A stretch of DNA of 35,578 nt from a bacterium HR08 (GCA_002898775.1 BEHK01000011.1:1-35578), one strand, 5' to 3'. Counted from the stretch's first letter, positions 24,873 through 33,291 are shown. The notes: generated by a model from the letters alone, not told the origin. Made by a program: numbers and translations.

Positions 24873-27209
24873 ATGAGATTTTTCATCGGTGCGCTCATCA
24901 TTGGTCTGAGCGGTGCTCATGGGGCGGCTCTCGCTCAGGTTTGGGGGACTCTCACCGGACGCGTCATGGCTCGGCTCGATCATCGCCCTTTAGCGGGCAT
25001 CTCCGTAGAGGTGGAGAATGTGGAATCCGGTGGGCGGATCTCCACCATCACCGATGAGTGGGGGCACTTCGCCTTCCCGCGTCTGGCGCCGGGGCGTTAT
25101 CGGTTAGTGGTCGCTCCCGAGGGCTTTCGGCCGGAGCGACGAGTCCTGCGGCTGGCCCCCCGTGATATGCTCGCCCTTGAGATCCTTCTGGACGTGGAGC
25201 CCCTGCGGGAGGTCGTGACCGTCGAGGCAGCTCATCCGGTTGAGCTCGATCTCCAGCCCCGAGGAACCTTTATCGAGGGGGCGCGAATCGCCGCGCTCCC
25301 CGGGCCATTGGGGATTCATCTTCCAGAGATCATCGCCACCTTCGTTCCCGGAGCCGCGCGCAGCCACGATGATCTCGTTCACGTGCGGGGAAGCGAGTTG
25401 GCGCTCAACGTGATGCTCAATGGCGTCCTCTTCTGGGAGAACCCGCATGCTCTCTTCTCGGCCGGACTCGATCCAGGGATCATCGAATCAGTGAACGTCG
25501 TCACGGGGCCTTTCTCGGCGGAGTATGGGAATCGGTTCGGAGGCGTCCTGGACATCGTCACGCGCTCGGGTCTTGGGCGACCTTCGGGAGGTTCTGTGGC
25601 GATGAACGTGGGGACGACGCTCCGCCATCATGCCGCGATCGAGTATGGGGGACATCGCGGGCGCTTCGGCTATTATGTTCGCGGTCTGGGCTTTCAATCC
25701 GCGCGGTTTTTGAGCCCTCCGGAGCCAGAGGCGCACCATGACGTCGGGCGCGGACTTCGCACCTTCGCGCAGTTCGATATCCAACTGAATGCACGCGATC
25801 TTCTGCGCTTCACGCTCATGGGGAACGGGCTCAACTTCGAGATTCCGAACACGGCGGAGCAGGAACGGTTTGGTCGCGACCTTCGGCAACATGCGCGCGA
25901 GCAAACATTCCTCGCTGGATGGAATCGCGTGGTCTCTTCGCGCACGAGCGTGCACGCGGTGGTCTATCAACGCTTCAGCCAGGTGGAGCTTCTGCCCTCA
26001 GGGGATCCGCGCTCCGTTTGGGTGAGGTTCTCTCGCCGACTGGACACCCTGGGCGTCAAGGCGGATGCGAGCCATGTCCGCTCCGGACATGTCATGAAGG
26101 CCGGCTGCGATGTCGTCTCACTGCGTCCGCGCGAGGAGCTGCTTTTGGACCCCACCCCGTATCAGCGCCATTGCGATCGGTACGATCTCCTCTGTCTCGA
26201 TTTCCGCTTCGTGAGCTGGCGCGCCCGCGAGCATGGATGGCATGCGAGCGCTTACGGGCAGGATCGGTTTCGCATAGGGTCGTGGATGAGTGTCGAGATG
26301 GGGCTTCGTGTGGATGCCCATCGCGTACTCACGCGCTCGGTGGAATGGAGCCCTCGTGTGGGCCTCTCCTTTCTGATCCCGAGGACGGGCGCCACGCTTC
26401 AGGTGAGCTACAATCGCCTCTTCATCCCGCCGCCGATGGAAGCGATCCTTCTCTCCGGCGCGGCCCCCGGGATATTCATCCGAGATTATGCATCAGTCCC
26501 AGCTCGTCCCGTGCTCCCCGAAACGGCGCATCAGTTTCATGCGGGTCTCACGCGAACCGTCGGGGAGAGTCTTCGTGTCCAGCTCCTCGCGTTCTACCGA
26601 TGGGGCGATCGCCCGATGCATACGGTCCAATTCCCAGAGGCGTGGATCTTCCCTTATGTCAACTTCGATCGGGAGCGCGTGATGGGAGCGGACCTCTCGC
26701 TGGAGGTCTCGCTTCTGGAGCGCCTCGGCCTCTCCGGTTTCTTCAATTACTCCGTCTCGCGCGCCTACTATTACCCTCCGATGACGGGGGGATTCACGGC
26801 GGTGGGGCATGGTGGACATGAGGGGCGGTTCCTCGCGCCCTTCGATCAAACGCATACGGGGACGGCAGGGGCGCTTTGGGCATGGCGGCGCCGCGGCGTT
26901 TGGGCAGGCCTATGGTTCGAGTACGGGAGTGGGACGCCCATTCATGAGGCCGGAGAGGGGCACGTTCACGCTCACGCGATTCCCCAGGTGGCATCCCCCT
27001 CTTCTCCACGTCGAGTCCCCGGCCACCTTGTGGCCCACCTTGGGATGGGCATAGACGTGTGGCGCCGCTCTCGGCGCGCGCTCACTCTTCGATGGGGCAT
27101 CGAGAACGTCGCCGACAATGTTTACGTCGTGGCCCGCCAGAGCCTCTTCACACCGGGGCAGGTTGCGCTCCCGCGCCAGGTATCGGCCTCATTGAAGTTC
27201 TCGTTTTGA
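24873..27209 (+). CDS. TonB-dependent receptor with carboxypeptidase-regulatory-like domain
   Basis: The 778-residue outer-membrane protein has a signal peptide ('MRFFIGALIIGLSGAHGAALA'), a CnaB-like domain (about 25-110, 'GTLTGRVMARLDHRPLAGIS'), and a plug (about 115-230, 'LNVMLNGVLFWENP', 'PFSAEYGNRFGGVLDIVTRSG'). A 22-strand-type barrel follows, ending in 'VSASLKFSF'. ATG 24873 follows GGAGGATGGGTG; a GTG directly before it is less likely. It is shorter than the first receptor (948 residues) and closer to classical siderophore or metal receptors. The late barrel is rich in His ('GHGGHEGRF', 'HEAGEGHVHAHAIP'), which together with the copper-dependent genes downstream suggests metal uptake. 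The ligand is not known. Confidence 0.88.
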   Translation: MRFFIGALIIGLSGAHGAALAQVWGTLTGRVMARLDHRPLAGISVEVENVESGGRISTITDEWGHFAFPRLAPGRYRLVVAPEGFRPERRVLRLAPRDMLALEILLDVEPLREVVTVEAAHPVELDLQPRGTFIEGARIAALPGPLGIHLPEIIATFVPGAARSHDDLVHVRGSELALNVMLNGVLFWENPHALFSAGLDPGIIESVNVVTGPFSAEYGNRFGGVLDIVTRSGLGRPSGGSVAMNVGTTLRHHAAIEYGGHRGRFGYYVRGLGFQSARFLSPPEPEAHHDVGRGLRTFAQFDIQLNARDLLRFTLMGNGLNFEIPNTAEQERFGRDLRQHAREQTFLAGWNRVVSSRTSVHAVVYQRFSQVELLPSGDPRSVWVRFSRRLDTLGVKADASHVRSGHVMKAGCDVVSLRPREELLLDPTPYQRHCDRYDLLCLDFRFVSWRAREHGWHASAYGQDRFRIGSWMSVEMGLRVDAHRVLTRSVEWSPRVGLSFLIPRTGATLQVSYNRLFIPPPMEAILLSGAAPGIFIRDYASVPARPVLPETAHQFHAGLTRTVGESLRVQLLAFYRWGDRPMHTVQFPEAWIFPYVNFDRERVMGADLSLEVSLLERLGLSGFFNYSVSRAYYYPPMTGGFTAVGHGGHEGRFLAPFDQTHTGTAGALWAWRRRGVWAGLWFEYGSGTPIHEAGEGHVHAHAIPQVASPSSPRRVPGHLVAHLGMGIDVWRRSRRALTLRWGIENVADNVYVVARQSLFTPGQVALPRQVSASLKFSF

Positions 27210-27259
27210 GAATGGGGCTGGCGACGCGGGTAGACCGCTGGTTACCAAAAAGTGCCTAC

Positions 27260-27287
27260 TTGACGCGTCTGCCGATGGGCTTACACT
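27260..27287 (+). promoter_or_regulatory. Promoter of the CuA oxidase cluster
   Basis: TTGACG (27260-27265), a 16-nt spacer and TACACT (27282-27287) lie about 30 bp before the CuA subunit gene. The cluster therefore need not depend on the receptor gene upstream. Confidence 0.5.
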
Positions 27288-27318
27288 GAAGGGCGGACGA
27301 GGTCGAGGAGGTGAGGTC

Positions 27319-27879
27319 ATGTCGCCAGTCGCCGTGTTTCATCTCTTTCTGGGACTTGCGGTCGTCGTGGCTTTAGTCTTTCTGCTCGTCGCGCGGAGCA
27401 CGCGGCGCGTCCAAGAGGTGGATTACAGGGCGGCGGCTCAGGCTCGAAAGGTCTTCTTCTTCACGCTCACGGGCGTTTTGACGGCTTTTCTGGGGATCAC
27501 GCTGCCGCGCATGCCCTATCCGCGGGAGGGTGTCATTCCCGATCGGGTCGTTCACGTCGTGGGGAAGCAGTTCGCCTTCGCGATCTCGGAGACTCCGATC
27601 GAGACCGATGCGCAATGGGAGGAGGTCTCATCGTTCGCCCCGCCGGTCCGGATACCCGTCGGGAGCCTCGTGGAATTCCGCGTGACGAGCTTCGATGTAA
27701 ATCACGGGTTCAGCGTCTATTCTCCGCGGGGACAGCTCCTGGCCCAGACGCAGGCGATGCCCGGATACATCAATCGCCTGCGCCTGCGGGTGAATGAGCC
27801 GGGGCGATATACCGTCCTCTGTCTGGAATTCTGCGGTTCGGCGCATCATCGGATGCGTGGGGTCTTCTTCGTGGAATGA
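27319..27879 (+). CDS. CuA subunit (subunit II) of a heme-copper oxidase or NO reductase, NorS-like
   Basis: The 186-residue protein has two hydrophobic segments (about 5-25 and 45-63) and a periplasmic cupredoxin domain. The complete CuA ligand set is visible: H129 in 'DVNHGFSVYSP' and C168-E170-C172-H176-M179 in 'CLEFCGSAHHRM'. It passes electrons from a c-type cytochrome or cupredoxin to subunit I. The ATG follows GGAGGTGAGGTC. Its stop lies next to the subunit I gene, whose alternative upstream ATG overlaps it. The short length fits B-type (ba3-like) and NorS subunits rather than the longer aa3 subunit II. See the subunit I entry for why NO reduction is considered. Confidence 0.9.
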   Translation: MSPVAVFHLFLGLAVVVALVFLLVARSTRRVQEVDYRAAAQARKVFFFTLTGVLTAFLGITLPRMPYPREGVIPDRVVHVVGKQFAFAISETPIETDAQWEEVSSFAPPVRIPVGSLVEFRVTSFDVNHGFSVYSPRGQLLAQTQAMPGYINRLRLRVNEPGRYTVLCLEFCGSAHHRMRGVFFVE

Positions 27880-27893
27880 GACGGGGGGAGGAT

Positions 27894-29375
27894 ATGGCGA
27901 ACCAAGTCGTCGTATCACCGGCGTGGTCGGGCGTGGAGCAATACCGATGGCGTCGTCTGACGGCGACGTGGATGCTCGTGATGTTGTGCTTGTTCCCCGT
28001 GCTCCTCTTGCTCGGGGCGTTCATGCGGATCGTGCAGGCCAATTGGCTGCCCACGCTGCTTCCGGAGTGGTTCTACGCCGTCATGACCCTGCACGGATTA
28101 GGGATGGTGGGGACGTGGTTCGTGGGAGCGATGGCCGCCGTGAGCTACGTCCTCACTCAATATGTGCGTCCCAGCCGGGCGATCTCATGGGGGGCGATGG
28201 GAGCGACGCTCCTGGGAGTCGCGCTGCTTCTGGTCACGACGCTGGTCGGGCGATTTGGTGTCGGATGGTACTTCCTCTATCCGCTCCCCTTCTATCCGGC
28301 GGGGGTTTGGCCCACCTGGGCGACGTGGGCGTTCCTCGTCTCCCTGGCGATCTTGGGCGTGGGATGGACGGTGTGGGCTCTGGACCTCTTGCGGGCGATC
28401 GCCCGAACGTATTCGCTGCGGGCGGCCTTGGCGTGGCCCTACATCTGGGGGAGGGCGGAGCCGGAAGTCCCTCCCGCCATCCTGATCACGACTGTCAGCC
28501 TCATCTCCGCCCTCGCGGGATTCCTCGCCGCCGTGATCCTTCTCGTGCTCTCGGTCCTGGAATGGGCGGGGACGGGATTCACCAACGACGCCTTGCTCAT
28601 GAAGAACTTGATCTTCTTCTTCGGGCATGTCTTGGTCAACATCACGATGTATCTGGGCGTGGTCCTCGTCTACGATGTTCTCCCTCGGTACAGTGCGCGT
28701 CCGTGGAAGACCACTCGTATGGTCGCCATCGCCTGGAACACGGTACTGTTCCTGGTCTTGTTCGCCTATTTCCACCATCTTTACATGGATTTCGTGCAGC
28801 CGCAGTGGATGCAGGTCTTGGGGCAGGTGGCATCGTATTTCATCTCTGTCCCGGCGGCTGTCGTGACCATCTTCAGCACGCTCGTGCTCGTCTACCGGGC
28901 GTCCATGCGTTGGACGCTCAGTTCGATCTTGATGTATCTGGGCGTCATGGGGTGGGCGATCGGTGGGGTTGCGGCGGTCATTGACTCGACCATTGCGGTG
29001 AATCTGCGGTTTCACAACACGCTTTGGGTGCCCGCGCATTTCCACACCTATTACCTGATGGGCGTCGTCCTCATGCTCTTGGGATTTGCGGCTCATTTCG
29101 GGCAGGAGGTGAGCCGGCAGCCCGAGAATGGTCGGCTCACGAAGATCATCACGGCGCTCTTCGTCATCGGGGGGTATGGATTTCTTCTGATGTTCTATCT
29201 GGGCGGCGCTCATTCGGTTCCTCGACGCTATGCCGTGTATCCGCAGGAGGTGCTGCAAGGGGCTGACTACGCTCGGATCGCCCTAGGGTTCATCGCCCTC
29301 CTCTTTCTCGGCGTGATGCTCTATCTCTGGGAGACGGGTCGGCGATGCCTTCCCGCCTTTCGCACATCGGAGTGA
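27894..29375 (+). CDS. Heme-copper subunit I lacking the active-site Tyr, NorY-like (candidate NO reductase)
   Basis: This 493-residue, mostly hydrophobic membrane protein keeps all heme and CuB histidines: H67 ('TLHGLGM') and H384 for the low-spin heme, H382 ('VPAHFHTYY') for the high-spin heme, and H245, H294 and H295 ('AYFHHLYMDF') for CuB. In oxygen reductases of the A and B families the motif at the first CuB ligand is HPxVY, whose Tyr is cross-linked to the His. Here it reads 'FGHVLVN', with Asn249 in the Tyr place. Gene order CuA subunit, subunit I, SenC equals norS-norY-senC of ammonia oxidisers, a proposed NO reductase (sNOR). A divergent oxygen reductase using another Tyr (Y253 is eight residues on) remains possible. 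ATG 27894 follows GGGGGAGG; ATG 27876 overlaps the previous stop. Confidence 0.88.
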   Translation: MANQVVVSPAWSGVEQYRWRRLTATWMLVMLCLFPVLLLLGAFMRIVQANWLPTLLPEWFYAVMTLHGLGMVGTWFVGAMAAVSYVLTQYVRPSRAISWGAMGATLLGVALLLVTTLVGRFGVGWYFLYPLPFYPAGVWPTWATWAFLVSLAILGVGWTVWALDLLRAIARTYSLRAALAWPYIWGRAEPEVPPAILITTVSLISALAGFLAAVILLVLSVLEWAGTGFTNDALLMKNLIFFFGHVLVNITMYLGVVLVYDVLPRYSARPWKTTRMVAIAWNTVLFLVLFAYFHHLYMDFVQPQWMQVLGQVASYFISVPAAVVTIFSTLVLVYRASMRWTLSSILMYLGVMGWAIGGVAAVIDSTIAVNLRFHNTLWVPAHFHTYYLMGVVLMLLGFAAHFGQEVSRQPENGRLTKIITALFVIGGYGFLLMFYLGGAHSVPRRYAVYPQEVLQGADYARIALGFIALLFLGVMLYLWETGRRCLPAFRTSE

Positions 29376-30214
29376 GGCGCGCGCTCGTTGGAGGGCTCGC
29401 GATCCTGGTGGGGGTGACCGTTTTATCCTCTTCCCTCTGGGCTCAGGTCGTGGGGGAGAAGACCGATCTCCCGCCATCGGAGGGGCGGTATCTTTACAGG
29501 CCTGTCCCCGATGTTCGGATCCGGCATGGGCCAGGCCAGATGACCTCGCTCTCGAAGCTGTGGCGGGAGCGCCCGCTCCTTCTGACGCTCATCTTCACGC
29601 GATGTGCGGGAGTGTGTTCGCCCTTGCTTCGCTCTCTCAAAGCGGCGGTCGCTTCCGTGGGAGGGGCCGGACGGGACTACAGGATCCTCGTCCTCAGCTT
29701 CGACCCGCGGGATACGCTCTCGGATATGGCTGCGCTCGCGGACCATGTGGGCGTTGCGGGGGATCCGGCTTGGATCTTCGGCGTCGCCTCGGCCGAGGAC
29801 ATCACTCGGATCGTTCGGGCGACGGGGTTTTGGTTCGCATGGGAGGCGGCTTCGCGCCAGTACGATCATCCGGCCATGGTCATCGGCATTCGCGATGGGC
29901 GCATTATGCGTTTTCTCATCGGAGGGGCGATCGCTCCAGTTCGCTTGAACGAGGTGATTCGGGAATTACGGGGGGAATTCGTCCCCGCTTATCCCCTCCC
30001 GCGCAAGGTCCTCTTTCGGTGCTTCCAGTACGATCCGGCCCGTGGGCGGTGGACTCCGGACTGGGGGCTTCTGCTCCTGCTGCTGCCGGGAATGGTGACG
30101 ATCCTGGGCACCGTTTGGCTCTTCCGGCGGGAGCGTGCGCACCGGCTCTCGGCGAAGGGCCCGAGATCACGCGAAGACGTTCCGGGCACGAGCGATCTCG
30201 GATCTCGGTGCTGA
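29345..30214 (+). CDS. SCO1/SenC family copper chaperone
   Basis: The 289-residue protein has an N-terminal hydrophobic anchor or signal (about 12-33), a thioredoxin-fold domain with the copper-binding pair in 'FTRCAGVCSPL' (C87, C91) and the third ligand H175 in 'QYDHPAMVI'. A C-terminal membrane helix ('WGLLLLLLPGMVTILGTVWLF') follows, which is unusual for minimal SCO proteins but seen in some bacterial ones. SCO proteins deliver copper to the CuA site of subunit II. Its start overlaps the subunit I gene by 31 bp, so the three genes form one operon. It is convergent with the peroxiredoxin gene, 14 bp away. Confidence 0.9.
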   Translation: MPSRLSHIGVRRALVGGLAILVGVTVLSSSLWAQVVGEKTDLPPSEGRYLYRPVPDVRIRHGPGQMTSLSKLWRERPLLLTLIFTRCAGVCSPLLRSLKAAVASVGGAGRDYRILVLSFDPRDTLSDMAALADHVGVAGDPAWIFGVASAEDITRIVRATGFWFAWEAASRQYDHPAMVIGIRDGRIMRFLIGGAIAPVRLNEVIRELRGEFVPAYPLPRKVLFRCFQYDPARGRWTPDWGLLLLLLPGMVTILGTVWLFRRERAHRLSAKGPRSREDVPGTSDLGSRC

Positions 30215-30228
30215 GGTCTTACTCGGCC

Positions 30229-30711
30229 TCATCCGACCTTCATCAGCTCCGTGAGATCGCGCAGCACCTCTTCGGCGTGCGTCTCCGGCTTCACCTTCTC
30301 GTAGACCTTCGCGATGCGCCCCTGCGGATCAATGAGGAACGAGAGGCGATGGGTGCTCATCGTCGTGCGCCCCATGAAGGTCTTCTTCCCCCAGACGCCG
30401 TAGGCGCGAACGACCTCCTTCCCTTCATCAGCCAGGAGCGGGAAGGGGAGTTGGTACTTCTCGGCGAACTTCTGATGGCTGCGTACGGAGTCGGTGCTGA
30501 CGCCGAGGACGACGATTCCCTGCCGCTTGAACGTCGGGAAGAGATCGCGAAAGGCGCAGGCCTCTTTGGTGCATCCCGGCGTGTTGTCTCTCGGATAGAA
30601 ATAGAGGACGACCCAGCGTCCGCGAAAGTCCGAGAGCCGATGCAGGTGCCCCTGTTGATCCGGCAGGGTGAAATCCGGAGCCAGATCGCCGATGTTCACC
30701 TTCGTCGCCAT
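30229..30711 (-). CDS. bcp: Thioredoxin-dependent peroxiredoxin, Bcp/PrxQ
   Basis: This 160-residue cytoplasmic enzyme reduces hydrogen peroxide and organic peroxides with electrons from thioredoxin. It shows '[14 protein letters not shown]' and '[18 protein letters not shown]', with the peroxidatic Cys and the resolving Cys five residues later (atypical 2-Cys type), then '[15 protein letters not shown]' and '[17 protein letters not shown]'. There is no Shine-Dalgarno sequence before the ATG. The likely promoter puts the transcript start two or three bases before the start codon, so the mRNA may be leaderless. Confidence 0.96.
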   Translation of the reverse strand: MATKVNIGDLAPDFTLPDQQGHLHRLSDFRGRWVVLYFYPRDNTPGCTKEACAFRDLFPTFKRQGIVVLGVSTDSVRSHQKFAEKYQLPFPLLADEGKEVVRAYGVWGKKTFMGRTTMSTHRLSFLIDPQGRIAKVYEKVKPETHAEEVLRDLTELMKVG

Positions 30712-30720
30712 AGGGGAATC

Positions 30721-30749
30721 ATCTTAGCCATCGGCGACCTTTCTGTCGA
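30721..30749 (-). promoter_or_regulatory. Promoter of bcp (possibly leaderless)
   Basis: TCGACA (30749-30744, minus strand), a 17-nt spacer and TAAGAT (30726-30721) lie so close that only 9 nt separate the -10 box from the ATG. Confidence 0.4.
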
Positions 30750-30787
30750 GGGGGAGAGCCCGTCGGTCGCGCGTTCTTCCCAGGCTA

Positions 30788-30796
30788 TGGTATAGT
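30788..30796 (+). promoter_or_regulatory. Extended -10 promoter of the small helical protein gene
   Basis: TGG-TATAGT forms an extended -10 element; no good -35 box is seen 17 bases upstream. It supports a transcript start near 30803 and so the ATG at 30832. Confidence 0.4.
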
Positions 30797-30831
30797 TGAG
30801 GCGATCGGGGGTTCACGACGGAGCGAGCGCG

Positions 30832-31026
30832 ATGGCCGAATTGAAGGCAGATTTAGAGCGGCTTCGGGAACTCTTGCATCCGATACTCGCCGAAGTCGAG
30901 GCGGGGATCGCGGGGGAGACGCATCCCGACTGGAGCGTCGTGAAGGAGCATTTGCTCCAGGCGCTCGAGTTGGTGCGAAAACTGGAGCGGGATCAGCTCT
31001 GGAGCGCACTGGGGAGACAGCCGTGA
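30832..31026 (+). CDS. Small charged helical hypothetical protein
   Basis: The 64-residue product (starting MAELKADLERLRELL) is rich in Leu, Glu and Arg with heptad-like spacing and would form two or three amphipathic helices. I do not recognise a family. The ATG has GGAG 8 bases upstream and an extended -10 element about 35 bases upstream. It precedes the YqeY gene by 59 bp on the same strand and may be co-transcribed with it. It is small and cytoplasmic, with no cysteines. Confidence 0.55.
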   Translation: MAELKADLERLRELLHPILAEVEAGIAGETHPDWSVVKEHLLQALELVRKLERDQLWSALGRQP

Positions 31027-31085
31027 CGCCATCCGTCGCCCGTTGGAGGCGGATCGTCGCGGAGATGTGCGGAAGGGGATGAACG

Positions 31086-31541
31086 ATGAGCCTGCAAGAG
31101 CGCATTGAGCGAGATTTCGTCGCGGCTCTGAAGGCGCGCCAGGAGCTGCGCGTGAGCACGCTCCGCATGGTGAAGACGGCGCTCGCGCATCGGCAGGTCG
31201 CCGAGATGCGCGCGCTCACCGATGCGGATGTGATTGAGGTCGTGAAGAGCTTGATCAAGCAGCGGCGAGAGGCGATCGAGCACTATCGCCGGGGCGGGCG
31301 TCCGGATCTCGCCGAGAAAGAGGCGCGGGAGATCGAGATCTTGGAGGGGTATCTCCCCGCTCCGCTGAGCGATGCCGAGATCGAGCGCGTCGTCGTGGAA
31401 ACGATCGCCGAACTGGGGGCGAAGACGCTGAAGGATGTGGGGCCGGTCATGAAGGCGGTGATGGCGAAGCTGGCCGGGCAATGGGTCGAGGGGCGGCGGG
31501 TCAATGAGATCGTGCGCGCGAAGCTCTCTTCGGAGGGATGA
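31086..31541 (+). CDS. yqeY: GatB/YqeY domain protein
   Basis: The 151-residue protein matches the stand-alone YqeY family: an N-terminal helical bundle ('RIERDFVAALKARQELRVSTLRMVKTAL', quoted as RQELRVSTLRMVKTAL) and a C-terminal part resembling the tail of the amidotransferase subunit GatB ('EIEILEGYLPAPLSDAEIE', 'KDVGPVMKAVMAKLAG'). The family's role is unclear; the GatB-like tail suggests contact with tRNA. The ATG follows GGAAGGGGATGAACG. It is convergent with cysC 12 bp away. Confidence 0.93.
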   Translation: MSLQERIERDFVAALKARQELRVSTLRMVKTALAHRQVAEMRALTDADVIEVVKSLIKQRREAIEHYRRGGRPDLAEKEAREIEILEGYLPAPLSDAEIERVVVETIAELGAKTLKDVGPVMKAVMAKLAGQWVEGRRVNEIVRAKLSSEG

Positions 31542-31552
31542 GGCGACATCCC
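31535..31552. terminator. Short hairpin between convergent yqeY and cysC
   Basis: GGGATG and CATCCC pair around a 6-nt loop exactly at the junction of the two genes. It is short, with no T-run, so it is a weak candidate for a shared terminator. Confidence 0.3.
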
Positions 31553-31553
31553 C

Positions 31554-32096
31554 TCACGGGCGCAGGTAGCCGAGCTCGATCAACCGAGCGATGACGCGAT
31601 GGGTGCTCTCCTCGGGCGTCTCCTCGTGGCTGTGCAGGATCAGCTCCGGCGCCAAGGGTTCCTCATAAGGGTCCGAGATGCCGGTGAAATTCGCGATCTC
31701 CCCGCGCAGTGCCTTTTTGTAGAGCCCTTTCACATCGCGCGCGATGCAGACCTCCAGAGGGCACTTCACGTAGACCTCCACGAAGCGGCCGATCAGCTCG
31801 CGGGCGTACTGCCGCGTCTCGCGATACGGGGAGATGGCGGCGACGATGGCGATGACACCGTGGCGCACGAGCAGTTGGGCCACATAGGCGATGCGCCGGA
31901 TGTGAACATCCCGCTCCTCCTTGCTGAATCCGAGCTGCGGGCTGAGGTGTCGTCGGACCTCATCGCCGTCGAGCACTTCGACCCTCAGGCCGCGCGCGCG
32001 CAGGTGACCTTCCAGGAGGCGGGCGATCGTCGTCTTGCCGGAACTGGGCAGGCCCGTGAACCAGAGCGCGAAACCCATCTCGTGAGCGTCGGTCAT
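31554..32096 (-). CDS. cysC: Adenylylsulfate kinase
   Basis: CysC phosphorylates APS to PAPS in sulfate activation. The 180-residue protein has the P-loop 'WFTGLPSSGKTTIARLLEG', 'EVLDGDEVRRHLSPQLGFSKEERD' (quoted as LDGDEVRRHLSPQLGFS), 'AAISPYRETRQYARE' and 'VYVKCPLEVCIARDVKGLY', all typical. ATG 32096 is preferred for GGAGGATGAGG upstream; ATG 32102 overlaps the sat stop (ATGA). Either way it is translated together with sat. PAPS could feed reductive assimilation or sulfation; no reductase is seen here. Confidence 0.95.
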   Translation of the reverse strand: MTDAHEMGFALWFTGLPSSGKTTIARLLEGHLRARGLRVEVLDGDEVRRHLSPQLGFSKEERDVHIRRIAYVAQLLVRHGVIAIVAAISPYRETRQYARELIGRFVEVYVKCPLEVCIARDVKGLYKKALRGEIANFTGISDPYEEPLAPELILHSHEETPEESTHRVIARLIELGYLRP

Positions 32097-32098
32097 CC

Positions 32099-33256
32099 TC
32101 ATCCTCCTTCGCGGAACGCTTGAGCGAGGACTTCCGCAACTTCCGGACGCGTGAATTCTGGGGGGAGCGGTTCCCCCGCCCGCAATCGCCGTCGGACCTC
32201 AGTCCCCGAGAGGGTGAGACGGTCGCTGGCGCCGTGCGGACACGTCTTGGCCGAAGCCATCCCCCCGCATCGTCGGCAATAGAACGCGTTGTCGAAGAAG
32301 AGGGGGGTAATCCCCAGTTCGCCGGGGTCGAACTCTTCGAAGATGCGATGCGCGTCGAAGCTCCCGTAGTATTTTCCGACGCCCGCATGGTCGCGTCCGA
32401 CGATGAAATGCGTGCACCCGTAATTCTTCCGCACGATGGCGTGGAAGACGGCTTCGCGTGGTCCGGCGTAGCGCATCGCCGCCGGATAGACGCCGAGCAC
32501 AACGCGTTCCAGAGGGTAGTAATGTCGGAGCAGGACCTCATAGCAGCGCATTCGCACGGGGGTGGGGATGTCGTCGCTCTTGGTCTCGCCCACGAGCGGG
32601 TGCAGGAAGAGCCCGTCCACGATCTCCAGCGCGCACTTCTGGATATACTCATGCGCGCGGTGAATCGGGTTGCGCGTTTGAAACCCCACGATCGTGCGCC
32701 AGCCGCGCTGATGGAAGACGCGCCGCGCATCGGCCGGATTCAGCCAGTAGGGCTCGTATTCCGAACGCTGCGGGCGATAGAACAGGCAGATCTTCCCCGC
32801 GAGATACACGTCCCCGGTCTCGTACAGCCGTCGCACGCCCGGATGAGCCGCGTCCGTCGTGGCGAAGACCAGACGCGCTTCGCGCTTTTTGTCCACGCGA
32901 TACTTCTGCTCCAGATCGAGCAGGCCGAGCGCGCGGCCGCGCTGATCCGTGAGCACGACGGGCTCCCTCTCGCCGAGCTTCTCCGCATCCGTCGGCGTCA
33001 CGGCGAGCGTGATCGGGATCGTCCACGGCAGGCCGTTGGCCAGGCGCTTGCGCTCCAGCACGGATTCATAATCGTCCTTCCCCATGAAGCCTTCGAGGGG
33101 GCTGTACGCGCCCACGGCGATCAGCTCCACGTCTGCGAGCGTCCAGGCGTCCAGAATGATTCGGGGCAGGGTCTGGATCCATCGCTCTTCGAGCGCCCGC
33201 TCCTCTTGAATTCGGTTCACGAGCCGTCCGCCATGAGGAGGAATTCCGACCTCCAT
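32099..33256 (-). CDS. sat: Sulfate adenylyltransferase (single-chain ATP sulfurylase)
   Basis: Sat makes APS from ATP and sulfate. The 385-residue protein is of the homooligomeric type, not the CysD/CysN pair. It shows 'GAYSPLEGFMGKDDYESVL' (GAYSPLEGFMGKDDY), the sulfate/ATP loop 'VGFQTRNPIHRAHEYIQK' (QTRNP and HRAHE), 'GRDHAGVGKYYGSFDA' and a zinc-type pair 'FYCRRCGGMASAKTCPHG'. The ATG at 33256 follows AAGGAGTGAGGACG; an ATG ten codons upstream is less likely. It is the first gene of a sat-cysC operon with a strong promoter inside a palindrome. Confidence 0.97.
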   Translation of the reverse strand: MEVGIPPHGGRLVNRIQEERALEERWIQTLPRIILDAWTLADVELIAVGAYSPLEGFMGKDDYESVLERKRLANGLPWTIPITLAVTPTDAEKLGEREPVVLTDQRGRALGLLDLEQKYRVDKKREARLVFATTDAAHPGVRRLYETGDVYLAGKICLFYRPQRSEYEPYWLNPADARRVFHQRGWRTIVGFQTRNPIHRAHEYIQKCALEIVDGLFLHPLVGETKSDDIPTPVRMRCYEVLLRHYYPLERVVLGVYPAAMRYAGPREAVFHAIVRKNYGCTHFIVGRDHAGVGKYYGSFDAHRIFEEFDPGELGITPLFFDNAFYCRRCGGMASAKTCPHGASDRLTLSGTEVRRRLRAGEPLPPEFTRPEVAEVLAQAFREGG

Positions 33257-33291
33257 CGTCCTCACTCCTTCATCGTGCCATTTCACGCAAA

